From Vreelandella andesensis (GTDB taxonomy: Bacteria; Pseudomonadota; Gammaproteobacteria; Pseudomonadales; Halomonadaceae): a DNA stretch of 64,000 nucleotides. Location of the stretch: NCBI RefSeq assembly GCF_003989795.1, contig NZ_RZHG01000012.1, positions 38,120 to 102,119 of the forward strand. Reading direction: 5' to 3'. Below, in pieces: positions 34,177-42,066 of this stretch (position 1 is its first letter; each line of letters starts with the position of its first letter). A model generated the notes under the pieces. It did not search any database, had not been told where the DNA came from, and saw only the letters and a program-made list of their open reading frames with translations. A program made the translations under genes and the position numbers.

Positions 34177-34950
34177 ATGAAAAAATTACTAACACTGTCT
34201 GTGCTTGGCCTTGCCATTGCTGCAGCGTCCTCTGCCCAGGCGCGGGACTACGACAATGTGCGCATTGGTGTCGACGTTCCCTACGAGCCAATGGAATACC
34301 GCACCGCCGATGGCGAGCTGACGGGGTTTGATATTGACCTTGGCAACGCACTATGTGAGCGCATGAGCGTGACCTGTGAGTGGGTCGAGCAAGAGTGGGA
34401 CGGCATTATTCCTGGTCTAATGTCACGTAACTACGATGCCATCATATCTTCCATGACAATCAATGATGAGCGCCGCGAGCAAGTACTGTTTTCCGACCCC
34501 TATATCACTATGCCGTCTGCCTGGTTCGCACCCAGCGGCTTAAATATCAGTGAAGCCAATGAAGAAACCCTGAAAGGGAAAACGATTGGCGTGCAGCGCG
34601 GGACACTGCAAGATAATTACGTGACCGATAACTTTAACAGCGTTGCCAACATCAGCCGCTATTCCACTGCCGATGACATGGTGCTGGATATGGAAGCACA
34701 ACGTTTGGATATCGTCTTCCTCGACTTCCCGATCGGCCAGTCGACGCTGTTAGAAAGTGAAGAAGCAGAATACGTCGTGGTTGGCGAGCGCATTAGCGAG
34801 CCAAAAGAGTATTTCGGTGACGGCTTTGGTATCGCCTTCCGCCAACGCGACGAAGCGCTGGCTGAGAAATTCAATAAAGCCCTTGCGGAACTTCAAGAAG
34901 ACGGCACTTACGACGAAATCTTCGCTCGCTACTTTGGCGAAGAAGAGTAA
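34177..34950 (+). CDS. Amino-acid ABC transporter periplasmic binding protein 1
   Basis: A 257-residue precursor with a Sec signal (MKKLLTLSVLGLAIAAASSAQA) and the SBP family 3 fold: RIGVDVPYEPMEYRTADGELTGFDIDLGNALC, then GIIPGLMSRNYDAIISSMTIN and GVQRGTLQDNYV. The acid and aromatic ligand-site pattern matches lysine/arginine/ornithine/histidine binders. ACGGAG precedes the ATG. It is 137 bases after the permease and is clearly paralogous with the next gene. Confidence 0.93.
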   Translation: MKKLLTLSVLGLAIAAASSAQARDYDNVRIGVDVPYEPMEYRTADGELTGFDIDLGNALCERMSVTCEWVEQEWDGIIPGLMSRNYDAIISSMTINDERREQVLFSDPYITMPSAWFAPSGLNISEANEETLKGKTIGVQRGTLQDNYVTDNFNSVANISRYSTADDMVLDMEAQRLDIVFLDFPIGQSTLLESEEAEYVVVGERISEPKEYFGDGFGIAFRQRDEALAEKFNKALAELQEDGTYDEIFARYFGEEE

Positions 34951-35293
34951 GCGATAGCAGCCCGTGTATGCCTCCCCCTATCGGGGAGGCTTATACCGCG
35001 AGAAGCCATCATGCACACACACTACTTTTCAGCGCCGGCTCTGCCCTCAGCTCTATGCGCTCTTTGCCCAGATAATTGCAGCGAGATCGCCTGCTTTTAT
35101 CTGAGTGAGTGGTTCGACGAATAGCCTTCCCCTTTTGGCACGCCCGTGCCATCCCACGCCCCTGCGCGTGATCTTAGTAATGCAAAAATAACGCATTACG
35201 CCCCTGCGCTTAGCGCATCCCACATGCTTTAGCTCATAAATAATCGCCGCTAGGCATGTTATCAATACCTAAAAATCGCTTCAGGAGACTACT
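34951..35293. other. Gap between the two binding-protein genes
   Basis: No gene is supported here. A hairpin GCCTCCCC/GGGGAGGC (34970-34990, loop CCTATC) lies 20 bases after the first stop; with only TTAT behind it, it may be a weak terminator or transcript stabiliser. A second perfect repeat GTAATGC/GCATTAC (35177-35199) lies about 95 bases before the second gene and could be an operator. The CGCCCCTGCGC motif occurs twice around it. An antisense frame at 35053-35265 has no recognisable product. Confidence 0.6.
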
Positions 35294-36091
35294 ATGCGTT
35301 ATGCAACGCTACCCCTCGCCGCTATCTTAGCGGTTGGCTTTTCGACAGCTTTTGTTGCCCCCCATGTCGACGCCCGTGACTACGATGATATTCGTCTTGG
35401 TGTCGATGTCCCTTATGAACCTTTTATGTACCGTGAAGCAGACGGCACACTTAGCGGCTTTGAAATCGAGCTTGGCAACGCGGTTTGTGAGTACCTAGAA
35501 GCCAACTGCACCTGGGTCGAGCAGGACTGGGATGGTATTATTCCCGGCCTTCTCGCCCGTAATTACGATGCCATTATGTCATCCATGGCGATTACTGATG
35601 AGCGTGCCCAGCGTGTGCTGTTCTCAGAAGCCTATTACACAACGCCCAGCGCTTGGATCACCACGCAAGGGCGAGACATCGACATTGAAGACCGCGCCAG
35701 CCTAGAGGGTCTAACCGTGGGTGTTCAGCGGGCAACACTGCAAGATAACTACGTTACTGAGCTATACGGCGACGTACTAGAGATCCGTCGCTATACCGGT
35801 GTCGATGACGTAGTCACCGACTTAATGGCCGAGCGATTGGATCTTACCTTTATGGACTACCCGATTGCTGAAGCTGCGATTGAAATTGACACACCGGAAA
35901 GTGATTTCCAGCGCATTAGCGATTTTATCAAACAGCCTGAGCATATCTTCGGCAAAGGAGTTGGTGTGGCGTTTCGCCAACGCGACGACGCCCTGGCAGA
36001 GCGCTTCAACGAAGCACTAAGCGCCCTGAAAGAAGACGGCACCTACGATGAAATTATGAACCGCTACTTCAACTACGATGTACGCTTATAA
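35294..36091 (+). CDS. Amino-acid ABC transporter periplasmic binding protein 2
   Basis: A 265-residue precursor with a signal peptide ending near APHVDA and the same family 3 pattern as protein 1: RLGVDVPYEPFMYREADGTLSGFEIELGNAVC, GIIPGLLARNYDAIMSSMAI and GVQRATLQDNYV. It is a tandem duplicate of the preceding gene. Two binding proteins sharing one membrane complex, as HisJ and ArgT do, would widen substrate range; their differences in the ligand lobe (ITDERAQRVLFSEAYYTTPSAW against INDERREQVLFSDPYITMPSAW, compared over about 22 positions) support divergence. AGGAG precedes the ATG. Confidence 0.92.
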   Translation: MRYATLPLAAILAVGFSTAFVAPHVDARDYDDIRLGVDVPYEPFMYREADGTLSGFEIELGNAVCEYLEANCTWVEQDWDGIIPGLLARNYDAIMSSMAITDERAQRVLFSEAYYTTPSAWITTQGRDIDIEDRASLEGLTVGVQRATLQDNYVTELYGDVLEIRRYTGVDDVVTDLMAERLDLTFMDYPIAEAAIEIDTPESDFQRISDFIKQPEHIFGKGVGVAFRQRDDALAERFNEALSALKEDGTYDEIMNRYFNYDVRL

Positions 36092-36166
36092 GTACGGCCT
36101 GTAAGTACGGCCTGCAAGTACGGCCTGTAAGTACGGGCTATCAGTACTGATTATCAGTACTGACGA
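36089..36166. repeat. Degenerate 13-bp tandem repeat (6 units)
   Basis: Six units of 13 bp: three with core AAGTACGGCCTG, one AAGTACGGGCTA, and two CAGTACTGATTA-like. The first unit overlaps the stop region of binding protein 2. It separates that gene from the isoaspartyl-dipeptidase-like gene. Confidence 0.8.
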
Positions 36167-36235
36167 TAAGCACGTTCTCTGCGCCGACCACTGGTCGGCG
36201 CACATTTACCACCTGCTGATTCCCTTGGGAAGCAC

Positions 36236-37384
36236 ATGCTGACTCTTGTTAAAAACGCCCAGCTTTTCTCGCCAGAACCCCGCGGCCTGTGCCATCTGCT
36301 TATCGCCGACCAGCGTATTGCAGCCATTTTAGAGGCGTCTGAACCGGTCAACCTAGGGCCATTAATTCCCACCGTCGATCTTGAAGGGCGTCGGGTCATT
36401 CCTGGCTTAGTTGACCCCTTGGTGCACTATATCGGTGGCGGCGGTGAAGGTGGATTTGGCAACCGAACGGCAGAACTCAGCTTGGAAGATGCCTATGCCT
36501 CAGGCGTCACGACGCTCGTTGGCGCCCTAGGCACCGATGCACTGACACGCACTCCCGCTAATTTGATCGGCAAAGCCCGCGAACTCGCCGCTGGGGGCTT
36601 AACCGCCTATGCCTACACCGGTTCTTATCAACTTCCTCCGGTAACGCTTACCGGCTCCATTGCCAGCGATATTCTCTATATTCCAGAGTTTATTGGCGTG
36701 GGCGAAGTCGCTATTAGCGATCACCGAGGGTCTCAACCAACCACCCAGGAGTTAACGCGACTTGCTTCCGATGCTCGTACTGCAGGCTTGCTGGCAGGAA
36801 AATCAGGGATAGTCTTCATCCATACCGGCGATGCCGACACCCACTTGGAACCGCTGCGCAACGTCGCGAAACACAGCGCAATTCCGCTTTCACAGTTCTA
36901 CCCTACCCATATCAATCGTACCGCTGAATTATTTAAAGATGGCCTGCGCTTTGCTCGCGAGGGCGGGTTTATCGACTTCACTACCAGCACGACACCAGAG
37001 TTATTAGCAGGCGGCGAGGTACCCGCAGCAGAAGCCGTCGCCAGAGCGCTAAAAGCGCGCATTGACCCCCGTCAGATAAGCCTATCTTCAGATGCCAATG
37101 CCTCGCTGCCAGAGTTCGACGACCAGCGCCGCTTTGTGGGGTTAAAACCCGGCAGGCTAAACAGTTTATTTGAGGTGCTCGGCGAATGTATCGATGATCA
37201 CCAAGTCGCGTTTGAGCATGCCGTCAGGTGTGCATCGACAACCGCTGCCGATACGCTAAAACTGCCCCGTAAAGGTCGCCTTACGGCAGGAACAGACGCA
37301 GACTTTATCGTGCTTGCCGAAGCGCGCTGGGCCATTGATCAGGTGTGGGCGTTGGGCAAACCCGTTTATGATAGTAACGCATGA
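36236..37384 (+). CDS. iadA: Isoaspartyl-dipeptidase-like amidohydrolase (IadA family)
   Basis: A 382-residue amidohydrolase related to beta-aspartyl dipeptidase, which cleaves isoaspartyl dipeptides from damaged proteins. Family marks are VIPGLVD, IGGGGEGGFGNRT, TLVGALGTDALTR, ISDHRGSQP, HTGDADTHLEPL, PTHINR and LSSDANAS. The metal ligands His64, His196, His225 and Asp286 and a bridging Glu157 (in GVGEVAISDHR) are present. The first histidine of the HxH pair is missing: the strand reads D-P-L-V-H, with Leu62 where family members have His. Activity is therefore uncertain. Its place after an amino-acid importer suggests peptide salvage. Confidence 0.85.
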   Translation: MLTLVKNAQLFSPEPRGLCHLLIADQRIAAILEASEPVNLGPLIPTVDLEGRRVIPGLVDPLVHYIGGGGEGGFGNRTAELSLEDAYASGVTTLVGALGTDALTRTPANLIGKARELAAGGLTAYAYTGSYQLPPVTLTGSIASDILYIPEFIGVGEVAISDHRGSQPTTQELTRLASDARTAGLLAGKSGIVFIHTGDADTHLEPLRNVAKHSAIPLSQFYPTHINRTAELFKDGLRFAREGGFIDFTTSTTPELLAGGEVPAAEAVARALKARIDPRQISLSSDANASLPEFDDQRRFVGLKPGRLNSLFEVLGECIDDHQVAFEHAVRCASTTAADTLKLPRKGRLTAGTDADFIVLAEARWAIDQVWALGKPVYDSNA

Positions 37385-37511
37385 TATTGAAAGCCCCAGT
37401 TGAATGAGAGCCCCCGTTGAAGCGCTCTGCAGCAATATGGCTAAACGTGTAACGAACTTGCTCAGTCAAACCGAGTCTGTCATCCAGTAAGGAAATTCTC
37501 AAGGAAGTCTC

Positions 37512-38336
37512 ATGGCTGAACAAACGACTGCAAATGCATCAACAGAGGCGGCTTCTTCCCATGATGCGCGCCCCTCTTCTCATTGGACCGCCTGGGGGCA
37601 ATGGCTAGCGCTATTCACCATGACCGTGGATCACCTCACCCGCTATGTGCTACCGGGTGAGTGGGATTTAAGCTGGGCGGGTTCTTCTATTGGCCGCATC
37701 GCATTTCCGCTGTTTGCGGCGATGGTGGCCTGGCACGGACTGTTTAATACCCGTAACCCACTGCGTTACTCCCGCCGTATATTAGTGATTGGCCTAGTAG
37801 CTCAGTTACCTTACATGCTGATGCCACGCACATCCGACGACTTTATCCTTAACGTCTGCTTCACGCTTGCTTGCGGCTTAGCGTTGGGTGCGCTGGTTCG
37901 CCAAGGCTGGCAGCATTATCAACAGCAAACCCTTGGGTTAGCGTGGATAATGCTTGGCGCAGCCGTCGGGGTGACCGTTTGGTATCTGCTGGGTTTCTGG
38001 GTGGAGTACGGCCATAACGGTTTGCTACTAATTCCGCTATTAATGTTCGCCTTGCAGGCGTTAAACGAAACTCGCGACGCGCTGAAATCGCGCTTTTGGG
38101 CGGGTTTGGCCGCGTTTCCCGTGCTTTGGATTGCAGGGCAAATGAATGCTTCAGATATGGCAAAGTCGTTCACCGTAGGCACCTGTGTGGTGGTGCTAAT
38201 GCTGGCGGCAGGTGCTGCCCAACGTATTCCCCCCGTCGCCCTGACCATGCCGCGCCGCCTATGGCTTGCTTGGTATCCAGGACACTTTGCCTTGATTGCG
38301 CTATGGCTGCTACTTAGCGGCCAACTGGCAGGTTAA
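37512..38336 (+). CDS. TraX family membrane protein
   Basis: A 274-residue protein with about eight hydrophobic segments. The N-terminal WLALFTMTVDHLTRYV and GRIAFPLFAAMVAWHGLFNTRN match the TraX family, named for the F-plasmid protein that N-acetylates pilin. Chromosomal copies are common where no conjugation genes exist, as here, and their acyl acceptor is unknown. AAGGAAG precedes the ATG. Confidence 0.88.
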   Translation: MAEQTTANASTEAASSHDARPSSHWTAWGQWLALFTMTVDHLTRYVLPGEWDLSWAGSSIGRIAFPLFAAMVAWHGLFNTRNPLRYSRRILVIGLVAQLPYMLMPRTSDDFILNVCFTLACGLALGALVRQGWQHYQQQTLGLAWIMLGAAVGVTVWYLLGFWVEYGHNGLLLIPLLMFALQALNETRDALKSRFWAGLAAFPVLWIAGQMNASDMAKSFTVGTCVVVLMLAAGAAQRIPPVALTMPRRLWLAWYPGHFALIALWLLLSGQLAG

Positions 38337-38345
38337 CCAACCAAA

Positions 38346-38368
38346 AAGCCGCCCTCGTTGGGCGGCTT
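38346..38368. terminator. Terminator between convergent TraX and purK genes
   Basis: A 9-bp perfect stem (AAGCCGCCC / GGGCGGCTT) with loop TCGTT. On the minus strand it runs into CTTTTTGG, so it mainly serves purK; on the plus strand the T-tract is short. Confidence 0.85.
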
Positions 38369-38388
38369 CGCAGTAATAACCACTCAAT

Positions 38389-39528
38389 CTAAAGCGAGGC
38401 TTCAAAACTCCACGCTACTGGCGGCGCATCGGGCAATAATGCTTGGCAAGCACGCACCTTTTCAAGCAGTTCAGCATGCGTGTCAGCGATGATATTGACA
38501 TGTGCCAGCTTGCGCCCTGCACGCTCTTCCTTGTCATAACGGTGCAGGTGGGTATTGCCAATCGCCAGCATCGCGGCGTTGCCACCTTCCTGGCCAATCA
38601 CGTTCACCATGCAGGTAGGCGCAATAGCTTGAGTACTGCCTAGCGGAAGACCTTGTACAGCGCGCAGATGGTTTTCAAACTGGCTGGTGACCGCGCCATC
38701 CATGGTCCAGTGGCCAGAATTGTGAACCCGTGGGGCCATCTCGTTAGCTAGCAAGTTGCCATCTCGTGTTTGAAATAACTCCAACGCCATCACGCCAACG
38801 TAATCCAGTTCATCCAACAGCATGCGAATATAACTGTCGGCGGTCTCTTGAACGCTGGCAGCTAAATCCGGCAACGGCGCAACGGAATAGCGCAAAATAC
38901 CGCCCACATGCTGGTTTTCCGCCATGGGGTAAAACACGACCTCCCCATCGCGACCGCGCACAGCAATCATCGAGACTTCACGGACAAAATCGACAAATGC
39001 TTCAACGATTAGTTGTTGGTGGCCAATGCTGTTCCACGCCTCTATGGCCTGCTCCGGCGCTTTCAACACCGCCTGCCCTTTTCCGTCGTAACCCTCTGTC
39101 ACCGATTTAGCGACAACAGGGCAGCCCAACTCATTAGCGGCCGCCTCAAGCTGTTCGGCGCTCTCAACAACACGATAAGCGGGGGTAGGTATGCCTAATC
39201 GGTCGAATAAGGCTTTTTCTTCAACACGGTTTTGGCACACCGCAATTGCTCTGCTACCAGGGTACACAGGCTTGTGTTGTTCTATTTGCTCAACCAGAGC
39301 CACCGGCAGGTGCTCAAATTCATAGGTCACCACATCGACCTTATCGAGAAATTCCGCTAAGTGCTGGTTATTGGGGTCGACAATCACCTCACCAATACCA
39401 GCGCTCGGGTTACCGGTCGTGTCTAAAAAGGTGAACCGATTGCCTAGCGGGTACCCAGCCAATGCCAACATGCGACCAAGCTGACCTGCACCCAACACAC
39501 CGATGTTCTTTGAGATGCCAGCGTTCAT
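38389..39528 (-). CDS. purK: N5-carboxyaminoimidazole ribonucleotide synthase
   Basis: PurK converts AIR, bicarbonate and ATP into N5-CAIR in de novo purine synthesis. The 379-residue ATP-grasp protein opens with IGVLGAGQLGRMLALAGYPLG and has CPVVAKSVTEGYDGKGQ and EMAPRVHNSGHWTMDGAVTSQFENHLRAV (over two short regions), all diagnostic. AAGGAG precedes the ATG. It follows purE by 12 bases, so both are translated from one message. Confidence 0.97.
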   Translation of the reverse strand: MNAGISKNIGVLGAGQLGRMLALAGYPLGNRFTFLDTTGNPSAGIGEVIVDPNNQHLAEFLDKVDVVTYEFEHLPVALVEQIEQHKPVYPGSRAIAVCQNRVEEKALFDRLGIPTPAYRVVESAEQLEAAANELGCPVVAKSVTEGYDGKGQAVLKAPEQAIEAWNSIGHQQLIVEAFVDFVREVSMIAVRGRDGEVVFYPMAENQHVGGILRYSVAPLPDLAASVQETADSYIRMLLDELDYVGVMALELFQTRDGNLLANEMAPRVHNSGHWTMDGAVTSQFENHLRAVQGLPLGSTQAIAPTCMVNVIGQEGGNAAMLAIGNTHLHRYDKEERAGRKLAHVNIIADTHAELLEKVRACQALLPDAPPVAWSFEASL

Positions 39529-39540
39529 TAACAGGGCTCC

Positions 39541-40053
39541 TTAATTCGCTTCCGCATCGGGGCGAGGATCTGGATTATCCAGCACCGTTTGGGTTTGCTC
39601 AGCGCGGAAGGTCTCAACCGCTTCACGCACCGCGGCGTCTTGCAAACCGACAATCTGCGCTGCCAACAAGCCAGCATTGGTCGCGCCCGCTTTACCAATC
39701 GCCAACGTACCAACGGCAATGCCACCCGGCATTTGCGCAATTGAAAGCAGCGAATCCAGGCCTTTCAATGCTTTGGATTCCACCGGCACCCCCAGCACCG
39801 GCAGCGGCGTTTGGGAAGCCACCATGCCGGGCAAGTGGGCAGCACCGCCAGCGCCCGCGACAATCACTTGCAGGCCACGCTCAGCGGCGCTTTTGGCGTA
39901 ATCGAACAACAAGTCAGGGGTGCGATGAGCGGAGACAACGCGGGTTTCATAAGGAACGCCCAGCCGCTCTAACATCGCCACCGCGTGTTCCATGACAGGC
40001 CAGTCAGATTTCGACCCCATGATCACGCCCACTTTGGGTGCGCTGTTCGACAT
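39541..40053 (-). CDS. purE: N5-carboxyaminoimidazole ribonucleotide mutase
   Basis: PurE moves the carboxylate of N5-CAIR to give CAIR. The 170-residue protein has [62 protein letters not shown] (in short blocks) and [18 protein letters not shown] precedes the ATG. It is the first gene of the purEK operon. No clear PurR box was seen upstream. Confidence 0.97.
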   Translation of the reverse strand: MSNSAPKVGVIMGSKSDWPVMEHAVAMLERLGVPYETRVVSAHRTPDLLFDYAKSAAERGLQVIVAGAGGAAHLPGMVASQTPLPVLGVPVESKALKGLDSLLSIAQMPGGIAVGTLAIGKAGATNAGLLAAQIVGLQDAAVREAVETFRAEQTQTVLDNPDPRPDAEAN

Positions 40054-40271
40054 GCAAAAACTCCTCGGCCAAAGGGCCTGCTATAGCAATCAAGCGTTTA
40101 ATGTGCCGTGTGTCGCAAGCGGCTCACCAGGAAATTAGAAGGCGCATAGTTTACCAGAGCCAGTCGCTGAGAGCGCGTTTGTAAATAGATCGAAATTTTA
40201 ATCAAAGTAGCATTGAAAAGCGCGCGACTTGGCGGCATTGTGTGCTTGTCATTTCAGACTGATGGAGTCAC

Positions 40272-40544
40272 ATGAGTACGGCATACTCAACTGCTCACGC
40301 AGAAACGCTAGATCCTCCGCGAAGCAGCCCTGACCTCGATGTCAGGGATTTAGAAAAACGTACGCGCCTCATGCGTATTATTACCCGCCTGATCGCAGTA
40401 TCAGACCTGGGAAGCCGCGAAATAGCCCGACGGGCTGGGCTTCCAGTGCAAAAGATCAGCGACCTGCTCGCCGGAAGGTTAGAGCATCTAGGCATTGACG
40501 AGCTCAATGTTCTACGTCGCACTTTAGAACTGGAGACGCCATAG
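40272..40544 (+). CDS. Small helix-turn-helix (XRE-like) protein
   Basis: A 90-residue protein. Its C-terminal part (about 35-85) forms a predicted helix-turn-helix: TRLIAVSDLGSREIARRAGLPVQKISDLLAGRLEHL. This resembles HigA/XRE-type domains that bind operators or act as antitoxins. No toxin-like gene flanks it. The N-terminal 30 residues look disordered. TGGAG precedes the ATG. It may regulate purE or chrA, but nothing in the sequence shows that. Confidence 0.75.
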   Translation: MSTAYSTAHAETLDPPRSSPDLDVRDLEKRTRLMRIITRLIAVSDLGSREIARRAGLPVQKISDLLAGRLEHLGIDELNVLRRTLELETP

Positions 40545-40567
40545 CAACAGCTGCTATAGAGAATTTT

Positions 40568-40626
40568 TTAAAAAGCTATCTTAAAAACCATCTTAAAAGC
40601 TATCTTAAGAACCATCTTAAAACCTG
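40568..40626. repeat. Degenerate 12-13 bp tandem repeat downstream of the HTH gene
   Basis: About five units with core TTAAAA(A)GCTATC alternating with TTAAAAACCATC, directly after the HTH gene. A similar TTAAAA-based array lies on the other side of chrA. Confidence 0.75.
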
Positions 40627-40652
40627 TTTTACATGTGCTTTATTCCTATAAT

Positions 40653-40677
40653 CCCCGTCCCAGCTCCTGGGACGGGG
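40653..40677. terminator. Terminator between convergent HTH and chrA genes
   Basis: A 10-bp perfect stem (CCCCGTCCCA / TGGGACGGGG) with loop GCTCC lies between two convergent genes. T-tracts are short (TCTCC on the plus strand, ATTATAGG on the minus). Confidence 0.65.
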
Positions 40678-40696
40678 TCTCCGCTCTTCCACCGCT

Positions 40697-41908
40697 CTAC
40701 AGCGGCGACCCAACAACGACACCACCCAGCGCCACGATAATTACGACTATCCACGCCGGTAGCTTCCAAACGGTAAGTAACAAAAAGCCCGTTAGCGCCA
40801 ACACAAATTCATAAGGCCCAATAATCGCGCTTGTCCATACCGGTTGATACAGCGCCGCACCTAAAATACCGACTACTGCTGCATTAGCCCCGCGCATCAA
40901 TGCCTGGGCGCTCTGCCAGCGGCGAAAATGATTCCAAAAGGGCAGCACTCCCACCAACAGCAAAAAACCGGGAATAAAGATCGCCAGCAATGCCAGCAGC
41001 GCACCAACAGCTCCATTCATACCCGGCAGCAGCGCGCCTAAATACGCAGCAAACGTGAACAGTGGCCCTGGTACCGCCTGCGCAGCGCCATAGCCTGCCA
41101 AGAATTCATCTGCACTCACCCAGCCAGACTGCACCACTTCCGCTTCTAACAGTGGCAAGACGACATGCCCGCCGCCAAACACCAGCGCGCCAGAACGATA
41201 AAACGCATCCGCCACCGTTAGCCACAAGGCACTGCCCGCCAGCAACGGAAGCACTACTAGCAGCGAAGCGAATAGCCCCAGCGCGATCATCCCTGCGCAG
41301 CGGGAGACCGGAAACTGCAGTGGCTCGCCAGGCGCGGCGGCGGCACTACTGCGGCATAGTACCAACCCCGCCATACCGCCCAGCACAATAGCGGCTACCT
41401 GCCCCAGCGGCCCGCTGACCATTACCACAACCAATATCGCCGCCAGCGCAATTCCGGCGCGGGTTTTATCTGGGCATAGGGTACGCGCCATCCCCCATAC
41501 GGCGTGGGCCACAATGGCCACCGCGACGACTTTCAAGCCATGAATAATACCGCTGGCAATTGGACCATCCAGCACCGCCGCGCCAAAAGCAAATAACACC
41601 AACACAATGGCAGAAGGCAGCGTAAAGGCCAGCCATGCGATTGCCGCTCCCCACGGCCCAGCGCGCATCAGGCCTAAGGCAAAACCTACTTGGCTGCTCG
41701 CTGGCCCCGGCAAAAATTGGCACAGTGCAACAAGATCAGCATAGGCGCTTTCACTTAACCACTGGCGGCGTTCCACAAAGGCCGTACGGAAATAGCCCAA
41801 GTGTGCCACCGGGCCGCCAAACGAGGTGAGACCCAGAGCCAAAAACGCCCAAAATACTTCGCTTACCCGCCCGCGTGGCAATCCCTGTTGTGTCATTTTG
41901 CTCACCAT
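40697..41908 (-). CDS. chrA: Chromate efflux transporter ChrA (CHR family, long form)
   Basis: A 403-residue membrane protein made of two CHR repeats. Repeat 1 has FWAFLALGLTSFGGPVAHLGYFRTAF, LCQFLPGPASSQVGFALG; repeat 2 has GALVFGGGHVVLPLLEAEVV and GYGAAQAVPGPLFTFAAYLGAL. The double-domain form exports chromate, taken up by mistake through sulfate carriers, and is the class linked with chromate resistance. Either of two ATGs (41908 or four codons later) could be the start. No chrB regulator is beside it. Confidence 0.93.
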   Translation of the reverse strand: MVSKMTQQGLPRGRVSEVFWAFLALGLTSFGGPVAHLGYFRTAFVERRQWLSESAYADLVALCQFLPGPASSQVGFALGLMRAGPWGAAIAWLAFTLPSAIVLVLFAFGAAVLDGPIASGIIHGLKVVAVAIVAHAVWGMARTLCPDKTRAGIALAAILVVVMVSGPLGQVAAIVLGGMAGLVLCRSSAAAAPGEPLQFPVSRCAGMIALGLFASLLVVLPLLAGSALWLTVADAFYRSGALVFGGGHVVLPLLEAEVVQSGWVSADEFLAGYGAAQAVPGPLFTFAAYLGALLPGMNGAVGALLALLAIFIPGFLLLVGVLPFWNHFRRWQSAQALMRGANAAVVGILGAALYQPVWTSAIIGPYEFVLALTGFLLLTVWKLPAWIVVIIVALGGVVVGSPL

Positions 41909-41985
41909 TCACCCAATGAAAAAGCGCAAGGCTTTATTACTAGCCCTTGCGCTTGAACGCTTTATGACACGATTAATCAACATCG

Positions 41986-42050
41986 TTAAAAAGCAGACTT
42001 AAAAAACAGACTTAAAAAACAGACTTAAAAGGCAGAGTTAAAAACCAGAG
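41986..42050. repeat. 13-bp tandem repeat (5 units) between chrA and ilvD
   Basis: Five exact-length units: TTAAAAAGCAGAC, two copies of TTAAAAAACAGAC, TTAAAAGGCAGAG and TTAAAAACCAGAG. It lies just beyond the ilvD stop on the transcript side. Confidence 0.85.
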
Positions 42051-42066
42051 TTAAACCTGCTTACGC

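Noticed and set aside
40272..40544. Toxin-antitoxin pair with the small HTH protein as antitoxin
   Set aside because: No toxin-like gene is adjacent on either side; purE lies upstream and chrA downstream.
36089..42050. Possible CRISPR arrays at the tandem repeats
   Set aside because: Units are 12-13 bp placed directly head to tail with no unique spacers, and no cas genes are in the window.
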